A stretch of DNA of 64,000 bases from positions 182,001-246,000 of the forward strand of contig NZ_CP129118.1 in the NCBI RefSeq assembly GCF_033304615.1, written 5' to 3'. The notes beneath the pieces are model-generated. The model was not told the DNA's origin, made no database searches, and saw only the letters and a program-made list of their open reading frames with translations. Positions 1 through 7,812 of the stretch are shown piece after piece (the first letter of the stretch is position 1; each line of letters begins with the position of its first letter). Position numbers and translations under genes: made by a program. The DNA is from Sporosarcina oncorhynchi. Its GTDB lineage: Bacteria > Bacillota > Bacilli > Bacillales_A > Planococcaceae.

Positions 1-9
1 GTCAGAAAA

Positions 10-212
10 CCGCTCAAGTTGCTATGGAATCCGCTCAACCTGGGTCAGAAACCGCTCAAGTTGCGATGGAATCTGCTCAACCTGGGTCAGAAACCGCTCA
101 AGTTGCTATGAGATCCGCTCAACATGGCGCAGAAACCGCTCAAGTTGCTATGGAATCTGCTCAACATGGAGCAGAAACCGCTCAAGTTGCTATGGAATCC
201 GCTCAACCTGGG
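10..212. repeat. 21-bp repeat array, CCGCTCAA family
   Basis: Ten units begin at 10, 31, 52, 73, 94, 115, 136, 157, 178 and 199, each exactly 21 bp apart. The core is CCGCTCAA (CTGCTCAA in two units), the reverse complement of the TTGAGCGG core used elsewhere. The remaining 13 bp alternate between two forms, giving a 42-bp higher-order period. The array probably continues to the left of the window. Confidence 0.95.
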
Positions 213-225
213 GCAGAACATCTCC

Positions 226-393
226 GCGCCCGTAAAAGTGGATAGTGCGCCCGTAAGCAGCCTGCCCGCGCCCGTAAAAGTGTGTGGTGCGCCCGTAAGC
301 AACCTGCCCGCGCCCGTAAAAGTGGATAGTGCGCCCGTAAGCAACCTGCCCGCGCCCGTAAAAGTGGATAGTGCGCCCGTAAGCAGCTCCACA
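226..393. repeat. 21-bp repeat array, GCGCCCGTAA family
   Basis: Eight units with core GCGCCCGTAA begin at 226, 247, 268, 289, 310, 331, 352 and 373. The period is again 21 bp but the phase is shifted from the adjoining CCGCTCAA array (27 bp between the last core there and the first here). Three unit tails recur. This family is seen only here in the window. It lies just past the terminator of the gene ending at 441. Confidence 0.95.
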
Positions 394-403
394 CTCAAAT
401 CAT

Positions 404-432
404 CAAAAAAGGGTGATGCCCGCATCACCCTT
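404..432 (-). terminator. Rho-independent terminator of sigma/anti-sigma operon
   Basis: GGGTGATG and CATCACCC pair around a 4-nt loop. On the minus strand the stem is followed by a run of six U. It sits 9 nt beyond the anti-sigma stop codon, and the repeat arrays start right behind it. Confidence 0.9.
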
Positions 433-440
433 CCATCCGT

Positions 441-1175
441 TCAGTCGACAATTTCAAAACTCTGTAGCATATGGGTAAATCTCGCGCCGTGACCCTCTGC
501 TGCTTCGAGGAAATAGTTCTCTGTAATAACAAAGCTCCCATCTTTGCCGTTACTCATCACATATACATCAATCACTTTTCCGTCCCATACCGATTCAGTC
601 AAGCCGTGCAACCAGTATCCTTCAACTGGCTCCGTCACGGTTTCCATCGGACGCAGTTCAGGAAAATCGATTTTCAATTCCTCTTCAATTTCCTTTACCA
701 AGTCTTCGGGCTTATCAGTCGGAAATTGCCTGATTTCCATACTCACTTCAGGATAACCATCCGGCAGCGGCTCGCTTGTCGTAATGACATCAGCGTCTCC
801 CCCCTTGACCATCTTATAGCGTTCCTCGTCAACGTAAATGACATATTCAGAGTCTTTACCTTCATTCAACGTAACATTCGTATGCTCATCCTGACCTTCA
901 AGATTCTGAATGATCTCCTTCTCAGGGACAAACATATCTTTCACCGTCTTGATCAAAGCCGATCCAGGTTCTGTCTGTAGAGTAAACGCGAGAACCAGTG
1001 CTGCGGCGATGACTGCGACGACAGGAACCCACCTTTTCCGCTTCTTCACTTCGGGTGTCCTCCTTTCAAATAGCTCCTCATTAATGCCATTCCAAATATC
1101 TTCTTCCAATGCACGCACATCGTCATCAGTCCGCGAAGTTAATTCCTTTTTAATTCGTTCATCGAACTTGCTCAT
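441..1175 (-). CDS. Membrane anti-sigma factor partner of the adjacent ECF sigma factor
   Basis: The 244-residue product has a charged cytoplasmic N-terminal part of about 45 residues, one membrane segment near residues 48-67 (VPVVAVIAAALVLAF) and an extracytoplasmic C-terminal domain. I infer that it holds the upstream ECF sigma factor inactive at the membrane. The start ATG overlaps the sigma stop codon by 4 nt, so the two are translationally coupled, and GAGGAGG lies 10 nt upstream. No zinc-binding HxxxCxxC motif is visible in the N-terminal region, so it is not of the ZAS class. The outer domain is of unknown function. The role rests mainly on operon position and topology. Confidence 0.75.
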   Translation of the reverse strand: MSKFDERIKKELTSRTDDDVRALEEDIWNGINEELFERRTPEVKKRKRWVPVVAVIAAALVLAFTLQTEPGSALIKTVKDMFVPEKEIIQNLEGQDEHTNVTLNEGKDSEYVIYVDEERYKMVKGGDADVITTSEPLPDGYPEVSMEIRQFPTDKPEDLVKEIEEELKIDFPELRPMETVTEPVEGYWLHGLTESVWDGKVIDVYVMSNGKDGSFVITENYFLEAAEGHGARFTHMLQSFEIVD

Positions 1176-1708
1176 CGGGTCACATCCTCCTCTCCAGGTA
1201 AGTCCAACCGTAACTTTAACTGCTTTCTTGCTTTAAATAATCGCGACTTGAGCGTGTTTTGATTGACGTTTAAAATGCCCGCGATCTCTTTTTCTGAAAA
1301 TCCCTTTACATACTTCAAGATGAGAGGGATCCGGTGGTGATTGTCCAAGGACTGGATGACGTCATACAGGTTCGATAACTGATCGAACGATTCCTCTGCA
1401 AGCGTCGGGTTATCCTCAAGGTTCGCTGGCTCTACCTTCACGAGTAATGTTTCCTTATCCATCAACCGCAGGCACTCGTTTGTCAGTATCCGATAAAACC
1501 ATGGATCAAAAGGTAGTGCCGGATCATAACTGCCGATTTGCCGAAACACCCGGATGAATGTTTCTTGTACGGCATCTTTCGCCAATTCGCGGTTTCGGGT
1601 AATGGCCGAAGCCGTCCGAATTGCGCCATTGGCATACGCTTCGTAAAACTTTCGGAAAGCGACTGGGTCGCCTGACTGTATTTGTTGGACCCAATGATGT
1701 TGTTCCAC
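1172..1708 (-). CDS. ECF-type RNA polymerase sigma factor
   Basis: Sigma-70 region 2 spans about residues 20-85 (core-binding stretch NRELAKDAVQETFIRVF) and region 4 about 115-165 (helix-turn-helix FSEKEIAGILNVNQNTLKSR). The 178-residue length is normal for ECF factors. I place the start at a GTG (1708) because GGGAG lies 8 nt upstream; a TTG at 1726 would be an N-terminal extension over the ribosome site. ECF factors direct polymerase to a few promoters, usually including their own, but I could not confirm an autoregulatory promoter here. The next gene overlaps by 4 nt and encodes its likely anti-sigma factor. Confidence 0.88.
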   Translation of the reverse strand: MEQHHWVQQIQSGDPVAFRKFYEAYANGAIRTASAITRNRELAKDAVQETFIRVFRQIGSYDPALPFDPWFYRILTNECLRLMDKETLLVKVEPANLEDNPTLAEESFDQLSNLYDVIQSLDNHHRIPLILKYVKGFSEKEIAGILNVNQNTLKSRLFKARKQLKLRLDLPGEEDVTR

Positions 1709-1787
1709 GCGGTGCACTCCCTTCAAGACAACTGTGATTTGTGCTGTTCACTATATATACCCGCGAAACGTACAGAAAGTTTTCGAC

Positions 1788-1829
1788 GAAAAAAAGATTT
1801 CACATCACCCGAGTGGGTCATGTGAAATC
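1788..1829 (-). terminator. Terminator overlapping the end of the EamA permease gene
   Basis: A 15-bp stem with one mismatch (GATTTCACAT arms at 1796 and 1829) and a GAGT loop is followed on the minus strand by seven U. Half of the stem encodes the last residues and stop codon of the permease, so terminator and coding end are fused. Confidence 0.85.
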
Positions 1830-2713
1830 TCCTTACGCATCTTCCCTTTACGATGTCCAATACTTGGTAAAGTCATACCGACGAGGATGATGACAATGCC
1901 TACTATCTGCAATACCGTCATATGTTCGTGTAATAAAATGACGGAAGCAGTCACTGCAACCGGCAATTCAATCGCGCTTAAGATAGAAGCCGTACCCGCC
2001 CCGACTTTCGGAATGCCAATCGAGAATAGCAGAATCGGAAGGACGATGCCGAATATGCCTAAAATCAATCCGTATATCCATAAGCCTTCTGCTAATGTGC
2101 CGTTCCAAAGAATTTGAGGTTCTTGGAAGAACGTGATGGCAATCGCAGCGAAGAAGGACATGAACAGTAATCGCGTCAGCATATCCATTCCTTCTACCTG
2201 TCGCGAATTCATGAAAAGAAAAGCGGAAAAACTCACAGCAGCGGCCATTCCCCACGCCCATCCTTGCCACGGGATGCCGCTGAGATCAGCATCGAAGACT
2301 CCGGCAGCAAAAATCGTTCCTCCTAATAAAAAGAACAGCGAAATGATTTCGATTCGCTGGGGAAAACGTTTGTGTGCGATACAGTCGAAAAGCATACCAA
2401 TCCATGTAAATTGGAACAGCATGACGACTGCAAGAGATGCCGGCATATAGCTAATTGCTTTGCCGTATACAGTTCCAGTCAATGCGGTGAATAGTCCTGC
2501 AACGATTAACGTATATCCGCCACCGAATTCCGGGAGTTTTCTTTTAAACGTTATGTACAGAATAACAGCTAACAAAAATCCGATATAATATTGACCTGTT
2601 ACTGCTTGGGCAGCTGTAAACCCGTCTAGTATAGCCAATTTAGTTATTGTGGAAAGAATTCCATAGCTGCTTGCGCCAATAATGACGAGCAACGGATACA
2701 TCCAGTTTTTCAT
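1805..2713 (-). CDS. EamA/DMT-family permease
   Basis: The 302-residue product is almost wholly hydrophobic, with about ten membrane segments arranged as two EamA repeats. The second repeat ends in the family-typical stretch ELPVAVTASVILLHE. DMT proteins export or import small metabolites at the cytoplasmic membrane; the substrate cannot be read from sequence. GGAGG lies 7 nt before the ATG. The gene stands alone, and a second, distant EamA paralog lies at 51043-51921. The last codons form one arm of its own terminator. Confidence 0.85.
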   Translation of the reverse strand: MKNWMYPLLVIIGASSYGILSTITKLAILDGFTAAQAVTGQYYIGFLLAVILYITFKRKLPEFGGGYTLIVAGLFTALTGTVYGKAISYMPASLAVVMLFQFTWIGMLFDCIAHKRFPQRIEIISLFFLLGGTIFAAGVFDADLSGIPWQGWAWGMAAAVSFSAFLFMNSRQVEGMDMLTRLLFMSFFAAIAITFFQEPQILWNGTLAEGLWIYGLILGIFGIVLPILLFSIGIPKVGAGTASILSAIELPVAVTASVILLHEHMTVLQIVGIVIILVGMTLPSIGHRKGKMRKEISHDPLG

Positions 2714-2769
2714 ATTAAGTCCTCCAGTTCAGACAGTAGTATAGCACGGATTCTCGTTGTAGAAGAAAA

Positions 2770-2834
2770 TTGAGATTATAACGCATTTGTTCTATACAAC
2801 ATATAACAACATGTGTTATGCTCCATGTATAACA
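2770..2834 (+). promoter_or_regulatory. Promoter and operator-like inverted repeat before the yxlEFG-type operon
   Basis: TTGAGA (2770-2775) and TATACA (2793-2798) are 17 bp apart, a good sigma-A promoter. Downstream, TGTTATG at 2814 and CATGTATAACA ending at 2834 form an inverted repeat, with further ATAACA copies around it. A repressor could bind there; none is encoded next to it. Confidence 0.55.
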
Positions 2835-2855
2835 AATGAAAGAGGAGTGAGCGTA

Positions 2856-3056
2856 ATGGAAGAACTTTCAACAATCCCTTGGAATCTAATCTTGCCAATA
2901 CTAATCCTTCAGTTAGTTTTGATGGTTGTTGCATTGGTAGACTTGGCGCGCCATCGACGTGCAAATGGCCCAATCATCATGTGGGTTTTGATTGTCATAT
3001 TTGTCGGTACGGTAGGGCCGATTCTCTATTTCATCTTCGGGAGGAGGCAATCGTGA
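2856..3056 (+). CDS. YxlE-like small membrane protein (PLDc_N family)
   Basis: A 66-residue protein with two membrane segments (about residues 8-27 and 41-61) separated by a short basic loop, ending in the PLDc_N-type pattern GPILYFIFGRR. In B. subtilis the counterpart YxlE belongs to the sigY operon and helps restrain SigY. Here no sigY gene is adjacent, although an unrelated-looking ECF pair lies 1 kb away on the other strand. The start at 2856 follows AGAGGAG; a longer frame from 2787 would translate the operator region. It overlaps the ABC ATPase gene by 4 nt (GTGA). Confidence 0.75.
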   Translation: MEELSTIPWNLILPILILQLVLMVVALVDLARHRRANGPIIMWVLIVIFVGTVGPILYFIFGRRQS

Positions 3057-3955
3057 CAGAACTTTTGCAAGTCAATCAACTTTCTAAGATTTACGGAACG
3101 CATACAGTTGTGGATGCGATGACTTTTGAATTGGCAGAAAAGACATCGACCGCTTTGATTGGTCCGAATGGGGCAGGGAAAACGACGGCATTATCCATGT
3201 TGGCAGGACTTGTCACGCCAACGGGAGGATCTATTTTATGTAAAGGTCAAGCAAAGAAAGACCGCCGGGCATCCATCGGCTTCTTACCGCAGTACCCAAA
3301 GTTCTTTCCATGGTTGACTGCACTTGAATTCACGGAAATGGCGGCTCGCCTAAGTGGAGTGGAAACGAAGGAAGCACTAAGAGAAGCGCGGAAAACCTTG
3401 GAATTCGTTGGTCTTAATGATGCGATGAGGAAACGGGTTGGTACATTTTCGGGAGGTATGAAACAGCGGCTCGGATTGGCGCAAGCCGTTGTCCATAAAC
3501 CAGAACTATTGCTACTTGATGAACCGGTATCCGCACTCGACCCAGTCGGACGCAGGCAAGTAATGGATCTGCTAAAGGAATTGCAACAACAGACGACGAT
3601 TCTCTATTCCACTCATATATTGAACGATGCGGAGGAAATGACGGATCAGCTACTGTTTCTGCGAAAAGGTGAACTTGTGGAAAACGGTTCGCTTAGTTCG
3701 ATAAAGGATAAGTACGCCAATCCGCGAATTCTGATTGAGTTTGAATCCACAACAGAAGCAGCGAGATTTTTGTCCCTTTCGACATGGACACTTGCATCAA
3801 AAGGAACATTTGTCAGTATTGACCCGGTGCAACAGAACATCAGCATGTCAGAAGTGCTCGCTGTTTTGCATGGGGATTCTTTCCGCATACGGAAAGTGGA
3901 GTGGCAGACAGCAAGTCTAGAGGAGATTTTCATGAAAGTGGTGATGTCGTCATGA
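3053..3955 (+). CDS. ABC transporter ATP-binding protein, YxlF-like
   Basis: The 300-residue protein has the complete ATPase core: Walker A GPNGAGKTT near residue 40, signature FSGGMKQRLGLAQA near 139 and Walker B LLLLDEPVSALD near 160, then the switch histidine in YSTHIL. A C-terminal domain of about 90 residues is typical of ABC-2 exporters. It starts with GTG after GGGAGGAGG, inside the stop of the upstream gene, and ends in a 4-nt overlap (ATGA) with the permease. All three genes are translationally coupled. It energises transport by the YxlG-like permease; the substrate is unknown. Confidence 0.88.
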   Translation: MTELLQVNQLSKIYGTHTVVDAMTFELAEKTSTALIGPNGAGKTTALSMLAGLVTPTGGSILCKGQAKKDRRASIGFLPQYPKFFPWLTALEFTEMAARLSGVETKEALREARKTLEFVGLNDAMRKRVGTFSGGMKQRLGLAQAVVHKPELLLLDEPVSALDPVGRRQVMDLLKELQQQTTILYSTHILNDAEEMTDQLLFLRKGELVENGSLSSIKDKYANPRILIEFESTTEAARFLSLSTWTLASKGTFVSIDPVQQNISMSEVLAVLHGDSFRIRKVEWQTASLEEIFMKVVMSS

Positions 3956-4734
3956 AAAACATGGGTGTACTCGTGCAAAAAGAACTGCGCGAACATAGTA
4001 GGAACTATAAGCTGTACTGGATTCCAATTGTATTCATGATCTTTGGCATACTGGAACCCGTCACAAATTATTATCTTCCTCAGATCATGGAAAGTGTCGG
4101 CAACTTGCCGGCGGGATCCGATTTCATGTGGCCTCAATTCCAAGGGGCAGATATTTTCGTTTCGTTGATGGGGCAATATCAGTTGATCGGTATTCTTATT
4201 ATCATCCTTGCGTTCATGGGCGCGATTTCGAGTGAACGAAAAAACGGTACAGCAACGCTTTTGTATGTTCGTCCTATATCATTTTCGAGTTATTTTTTCA
4301 GTAAGTGGCTTGTTGTTAATGCAATTGTACTTGGCAGCTTGTGGATAGGTTTTTTAGCCGCCTGGTATTACATCCGGATTTTATTCGGTCCGGTTGCAAT
4401 AGGGGACGTCTTAACGTTTATCGGAACGTATAGTGTATGGATTGTCTTTGCGGTTACAGTCGTCCTGTCGTTAAGTGCCTGGCTTTCAACCAGTGCTGCT
4501 GCGGGTCTATCTATTCTCATTCTGCTTGTCATTCAAATCCTGGAGACCGTAATAGGCACGTATTGGATGGTTTCACCGTGGAAATTGGCCACTTATGCAA
4601 CCTATCCACTGCAGGGCCAAGTGTTTGAGTCAGGTTATTGGATGAGTCTAATTCTGACAGTGTTCTTAATTGTCGTGTTGTTTTCTCTTGGCGCATACAT
4701 GGCGAAACGCAATGCTGCAAAAACAACTGTGTAA
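3952..4734 (+). CDS. ABC-2 type permease, YxlG-like
   Basis: A 260-residue protein with six predicted membrane segments and the ABC-2 pattern in which the second segment is followed by SSERKNGTATLLYVRPIS, the coupling region that contacts the ATPase. The start at 3952 overlaps the ATPase stop. It completes the YxlE-F-G set, which in B. subtilis sits in the sigY operon and affects sigma-Y activity. I infer an exporter of an unknown, possibly toxic, substrate. Confidence 0.82.
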   Translation: MKNMGVLVQKELREHSRNYKLYWIPIVFMIFGILEPVTNYYLPQIMESVGNLPAGSDFMWPQFQGADIFVSLMGQYQLIGILIIILAFMGAISSERKNGTATLLYVRPISFSSYFFSKWLVVNAIVLGSLWIGFLAAWYYIRILFGPVAIGDVLTFIGTYSVWIVFAVTVVLSLSAWLSTSAAAGLSILILLVIQILETVIGTYWMVSPWKLATYATYPLQGQVFESGYWMSLILTVFLIVVLFSLGAYMAKRNAAKTTV

Positions 4735-4738
4735 TCCC

Positions 4739-4772
4739 CTAATAGTTCTAAAAGAACAACTATTCTTTAGGT
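4739..4772 (+). terminator. Possible terminator after yxlG-like gene
   Basis: CTAATAGTT and AACTATT pair around a 10-nt loop with weak extensions. The following T-run is short (TTTAGGTTTT), so efficiency is uncertain. Confidence 0.45.
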
Positions 4773-4826
4773 TTTAACGTTCTCTTAACCTTTCGATGCT
4801 ATCGTGAGAGAGCAACGAACGTTAAA
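4773..4826 (+). promoter_or_regulatory. Long-range leader hairpin touching the ribosome site of the next gene
   Basis: TTTAACGTTC (4773-4782) and GAACGTTAAA (4817-4826) are perfectly complementary. Inside them CGAT and ATCG pair around GCT. The outer arm ends directly at the GAGGGGG ribosome site (4827-4833). This could be a translation-control structure or a dimeric operator. Confidence 0.5.
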
Positions 4827-4841
4827 GAGGGGGTTGGAATC

Positions 4842-5117
4842 TTGGAAGAAGCTGTTCAAATTGAACAAAGAGCCAATGCGGTTCAAAAGTCAATTGCGCC
4901 TCAAATGTCGATTGGCGGCTGGTTTATTACGTTCATTTTATTAGCCGTACCATTTGTCAATATTATACTTCTTTTCGTCTGGGCGATGGATGCTAACAGT
5001 GAAAGAAGGAATTTCTCAAGAGCATATTTGATGATAATCGGTATCATGCTCGTTATTAGCATTATCATCTCAATCGCTATATTCGCTTTAGGCGCCAGTT
5101 CCGGGATATTTGGATAA
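4842..5117 (+). CDS. Small two-segment membrane protein
   Basis: The 91-residue product has a hydrophilic N-terminus of about 25 residues, then two membrane segments (about 28-48 and 65-87) joined by a charged loop (MDANSERRNFSRAY). I do not recognise a named family with certainty; many Bacillales genomes carry such two-segment proteins of unknown role. The start is TTG at 4842 after GAGGGGG. A structured leader precedes it and a strong bidirectional terminator follows, so it is a single-gene unit with its own control. Confidence 0.65.
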   Translation: MEEAVQIEQRANAVQKSIAPQMSIGGWFITFILLAVPFVNIILLFVWAMDANSERRNFSRAYLMIIGIMLVISIIISIAIFALGASSGIFG

Positions 5118-5150
5118 TCGTCATTTCCCGGGCAATGTCGACAATAAGCG

Positions 5151-5204
5151 ATAAATAAAAACAATGTCCTTTCCACGACTGGAAAGGACATTGTTTTTAT
5201 TTAT
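5151..5204. terminator. Bidirectional terminator
   Basis: A near-perfect 24-bp inverted repeat (AATGTCCTTTCC arms around ACGACT) is flanked by A/T runs on both sides. It serves the converging genes ending at 5117 (+) and 5197 (-); the right arm overlaps the last codons of the minus-strand gene. Confidence 0.9.
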
Positions 5205-5424
5205 ATTTTTCTTCGCTGGATGAAGAACTCTTTGTTTCACGTGGACGATTTTCCTCTTCTTCTTCCATCCGGACGTCCTCCAAGGGAATTGCATCTACTG
5301 TCTGCATATCCTCATGCATATCATAGATACTTTCTTTATCAGTCGGGAGATTTTCTGGATTATCCATGAAAGGTCCTTCAGCGTCTTTTCGATCTTTTTC
5401 TGTAAAATTTTTTTTCTTAGTCAA
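5197..5424 (-). CDS. Small acidic hydrophilic protein of unknown function
   Basis: A polar protein of about 75 residues without membrane segments. It is rich in Glu and Asp, with an EEEEE stretch near residue 60 and a Ser-rich tail (SSSSSEE), and is probably disordered. I do not recognise it. The start is uncertain: a GTG at 5433 is only one base from AGGAAGGA, whereas a TTG at 5424 has proper spacing, so I prefer the latter. It converges on the small membrane protein gene and shares its terminator. Confidence 0.55.
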   Translation of the reverse strand: MTKKKNFTEKDRKDAEGPFMDNPENLPTDKESIYDMHEDMQTVDAIPLEDVRMEEEEENRPRETKSSSSSEEKYK

Positions 5425-5515
5425 TGTAAGCACTTCCTTCCTAATTGATGCTTGTCTACATCTTATTCACGCTTTAGAAGAATTGTAAACATGGAGAGCG
5501 GTCACTGCGATATGT

Positions 5516-5539
5516 GTTTTCTGCTTGCTTTCTGGGTAA
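5516..5539 (+). promoter_or_regulatory. Sigma-B type promoter
   Basis: GTTTTC (5516-5521) and GGGTAA (5534-5539) are 12 bp apart, close to the sigma-B consensus GTTTAA-N13-GGGTAT. It lies 40 nt before the start of a gene whose B. subtilis relatives are sigma-B dependent. Confidence 0.65.
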
Positions 5540-5578
5540 AGTACACTAAAGACAATAAGAATAGGAGTGTTTTTACAA

Positions 5579-6061
5579 ATGAATAATCGTTATGTCGGTA
5601 CACTGTTTTCCATAGACTCGGCATTATACAAGATAACGGAATTGACATCTCTTGGTTATCGGGAAGAGCAGATTACAGCCGTGGCACATACAGATGATGA
5701 CATGGCACAACTACGCAAACAAACGGCCGTACCTGTTGAGGGAAGAGAAGCTAAGAATTTCTTAACACGGTTTACAGAGTTGTTCGTGAATGACGAGCAA
5801 AAGACGTTCGAAGATATGGGGTTTTCGAAAACGGAAGCCGAAAATATCTACAATGAAATGAAAGACGGGGGAATCGCCTTGTTTGTCGAAGATCTAGAAC
5901 CAGATGGACAATCCGGTCTACAGCCGCTAAGTGACCAACTTGACAGGGACAGTAGTGCAACAATGACAGACAGTGGAGAAATCCTGTCGGATGATGAGGA
6001 CATTGAACCGAGGGACGCCAATTCAGAATCAGTGCCACGTGTTAACACGAATAACCTCTAA
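5579..6061 (+). CDS. General stress protein 17M / YflT-like protein
   Basis: The 160-residue protein begins with the family pattern MNNRYVGTLFSIDSALYKI followed by an SLGY motif and an alpha/beta domain to about residue 110. The rest is an acidic, low-complexity tail. Family members (GSP17M, YflT) are cytoplasmic sigma-B stress proteins of unknown activity. AGGAG lies 11 nt before the ATG at 5579. The upstream sigma-B promoter supports the assignment. Confidence 0.78.
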   Translation: MNNRYVGTLFSIDSALYKITELTSLGYREEQITAVAHTDDDMAQLRKQTAVPVEGREAKNFLTRFTELFVNDEQKTFEDMGFSKTEAENIYNEMKDGGIALFVEDLEPDGQSGLQPLSDQLDRDSSATMTDSGEILSDDEDIEPRDANSESVPRVNTNNL

Positions 6062-6064
6062 AAG

Positions 6065-6100
6065 AAAAAAAGGCTATCCCTAGTAGAGGGACAGCCTTTC
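6065..6100. terminator. Bidirectional terminator
   Basis: AAAGGCTATCCCT and AGGGACAGCCTTT pair with one mismatch, with an A-run before and a T-run after. It lies between converging genes ending at 6061 and 6116. Confidence 0.85.
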
Positions 6101-6115
6101 ATTAATACAAGCAGG

Positions 6116-6310
6116 TTAATCAGTTTTGTTATCGTTATGGCGTTCTTTGAAGTCGCCGACCTTGTCTTGTAAATTACCTTTTAATTTATCCAGTTTACCT
6201 TCGGCTTGAAGCTTTGCATCGCCCGTAGCGTTGCCGTACTGATCCTTAGCTTCACCTTTAACTTTATTAACAGCACCTTTTACCTTATCTGAGTAACCAT
6301 TCTCTTTCAT
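6116..6310 (-). CDS. CsbD-family stress protein
   Basis: A 64-residue, Lys-rich hydrophilic protein with the CsbD repeat pattern KGAVNKVKGEAKDQYGNATGD followed by KLDKLKGNLQDKVGD. CsbD-like proteins are abundant general-stress proteins of unknown biochemical function. I chose the ATG at 6310 because GAGGAGG sits properly before it; the frame opens at 6328 but its first codons are the ribosome site. A near-perfect sigma-B promoter lies 36 nt upstream. Confidence 0.88.
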   Translation of the reverse strand: MKENGYSDKVKGAVNKVKGEAKDQYGNATGDAKLQAEGKLDKLKGNLQDKVGDFKERHNDNKTD

Positions 6311-6345
6311 TGTTGATAGCCTCCTCATCTAGTAGTAGTTATTGG

Positions 6346-6370
6346 ATACCCCATAGAAGTAAGGCTAAAC
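6346..6370 (-). promoter_or_regulatory. Sigma-B promoter of csbD-like gene
   Basis: On the minus strand GTTTAG (6370-6365) and GGGTAT (6351-6346) are separated by exactly 13 bp, matching the sigma-B consensus at 11 of 12 positions. It lies directly upstream of the CsbD-like gene, whose B. subtilis homolog is the classical sigma-B target. Confidence 0.88.
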
Positions 6371-6521
6371 CTGAAACATTTCTGAATGTTTTCAACGGAA
6401 GTGTTTAAGCAAAAAGTCCTGAGCGCATATGTGTACAAATGTGAAGAAACGGATATGTTCAGAACAAATGGGGATTTACTATAATGGATGTAAGGACATG
6501 AAATTTTTGGAGGAGATGAAT

Positions 6522-6917
6522 ATGTTTAGAAAAGGTCGTTTTGCGATTTGGAATGGGAAAGAGTATCCTGTGGTTTCTCAGAAGCGTAAGTATTTTCTCC
6601 AGTCAGATAATGAGATTGATATAGAGAACGGATTTACAAGCTTAGGTAGACGGAATGTTTTCTTCAAAGAAGTAATACTAAGTGAATTAGAGGATGCTTA
6701 CGAAATTTTCCCATATGCGATTCTTTCGGGGTACCGCTTTTCTATGGAAAGCTATAATGAAAAAACAGGCATGATTACACTTGTGACAAATAACCCGTAT
6801 GCCGCAAAAAAGGTAGATGTGAGCCCACATGGGATGGGTGAATTTAGTATTGAAATTCCTATTGAGGAAATATCGATTTTAGAAGACCGGGTACCGATAT
6901 TAGGTTTTGAAGATTGA
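6522..6917 (+). CDS. Conserved-looking protein of unknown function
   Basis: A 131-residue soluble protein with mixed alpha/beta character and no membrane segment or clear motif. It starts MFRKGRFAIWNGKEYPVV. I chose the ATG at 6522 because GGAGG lies 8 nt upstream; the frame is open from 6429. I do not recognise the family. It is a single-gene unit with its own terminator. Confidence 0.6.
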   Translation: MFRKGRFAIWNGKEYPVVSQKRKYFLQSDNEIDIENGFTSLGRRNVFFKEVILSELEDAYEIFPYAILSGYRFSMESYNEKTGMITLVTNNPYAAKKVDVSPHGMGEFSIEIPIEEISILEDRVPILGFED

Positions 6918-6922
6918 TGAAG

Positions 6923-6953
6923 GGAAGCGGGTTATTCTGTCCGCTTCCTTTTT
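6923..6953 (+). terminator. Terminator
   Basis: GGAAGCGG and CCGCTTCC pair around a 10-nt loop and are followed by five T. It lies between the gene ending at 6917 and the converging flagellin gene. Confidence 0.85.
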
Positions 6954-6961
6954 CATGTCGT

Positions 6962-7777
6962 TTATTGTCTAAGCAATTGAAGTACCGATTGAGCCTGCTG
7001 CATATGCAAGGAAAGAATATACTGGCTGGCTTGTAATAGAATACTCGCTTTAGTGAGTGCCATCATCTCTTTAGCGATATCGACGTCCCGTATGCGGGAT
7101 TCAGCGGAGGTCAAGTTTACTTCCATTGTTGTTGCGTTATTGTAGGCGTGGCTGAGTCGATTGGTGTAAGCACCCATTTTAGATCGTTCTGAAGAGACTT
7201 TATTGATGGCGTTATCCAAGTAGGAAATGCTTTCTTCCGCTCCGCTTTGAGTTGCGATGGAGGAACTTTCCAAGTCCAAGGCATCGATTCCCATATTGTC
7301 GATGGAGAACTCGATGGATTGGCCTGCATTCGCGCCTGCTTGAATTTTGAATGTGCCCTTGGATCCGTCCAATAATGGAATCGTATTGAACTCGGTATCT
7401 GTTGAGGTCCGTTGGATTTCTTTTTTTAGTTCTTGATATTCAAGATCCAGCTGTTGGCGGTCGAAATCCGTTAATGTGCCATTGGCTGCTTGTACACTTA
7501 ATTCGCGCATGCGCTGAAGCATGGAATGGGTTTCATTCAACGCACCTTCAGCGGTTTGAAATAGCGAAATGCCATCTTGGATATTGCGTTGCGCCATTTG
7601 AAGTCCGCGTATTTGTCCGCGCATCTTTTCTGAAATAGCGAGTCCCGCAGGATCATCGGCCGCGCGGTTAATGCGCATGCCTGAAGAGAGCCTTTCCATC
7701 GACAGTGAAATCTGCCGGTTATGGCTATTCATATTATGCAAGATGTTCAATCCCATCGCACTCCAACTGCCAAGCAT
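6962..7777 (-). CDS. Short, divergent flagellin
   Basis: The 271-residue protein has both conserved flagellin ends: RLSSGMRINRAADDPAGLA near residue 30 and a C-terminal D0/D1 helix ending QQAQSVLQLLRQ. The variable middle is minimal. Flagellin polymerises into the filament after export. Two features are odd. The N-terminus reads MLGSWSAMGLNILHN instead of the usual MRINHNI start, and the C-terminus has ASQYILSLHMQQ where ASQAMLAQANQQ is usual. It is therefore perhaps a minor filament subunit. AGGAGG lies 8 nt before the ATG at 7777. A sigma-D promoter precedes it and no other flagellar gene is nearby. Confidence 0.88.
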   Translation of the reverse strand: MLGSWSAMGLNILHNMNSHNRQISLSMERLSSGMRINRAADDPAGLAISEKMRGQIRGLQMAQRNIQDGISLFQTAEGALNETHSMLQRMRELSVQAANGTLTDFDRQQLDLEYQELKKEIQRTSTDTEFNTIPLLDGSKGTFKIQAGANAGQSIEFSIDNMGIDALDLESSSIATQSGAEESISYLDNAINKVSSERSKMGAYTNRLSHAYNNATTMEVNLTSAESRIRDVDIAKEMMALTKASILLQASQYILSLHMQQAQSVLQLLRQ

Positions 7778-7812
7778 CGAAGTTCCTCCTCTCGTATGGA
7801 TTAGTAGTTCTA

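Noticed and set aside
24..492. Open frames of up to 122 codons in the repeat arrays with seven-residue periodic peptides
   Set aside because: A 21-bp period keeps several frames open on both strands at once. There are no ribosome sites, and the peptides are just the repeat read in different frames.
471..980. 169-codon plus-strand frame
   Set aside because: Antisense shadow of the anti-sigma gene.
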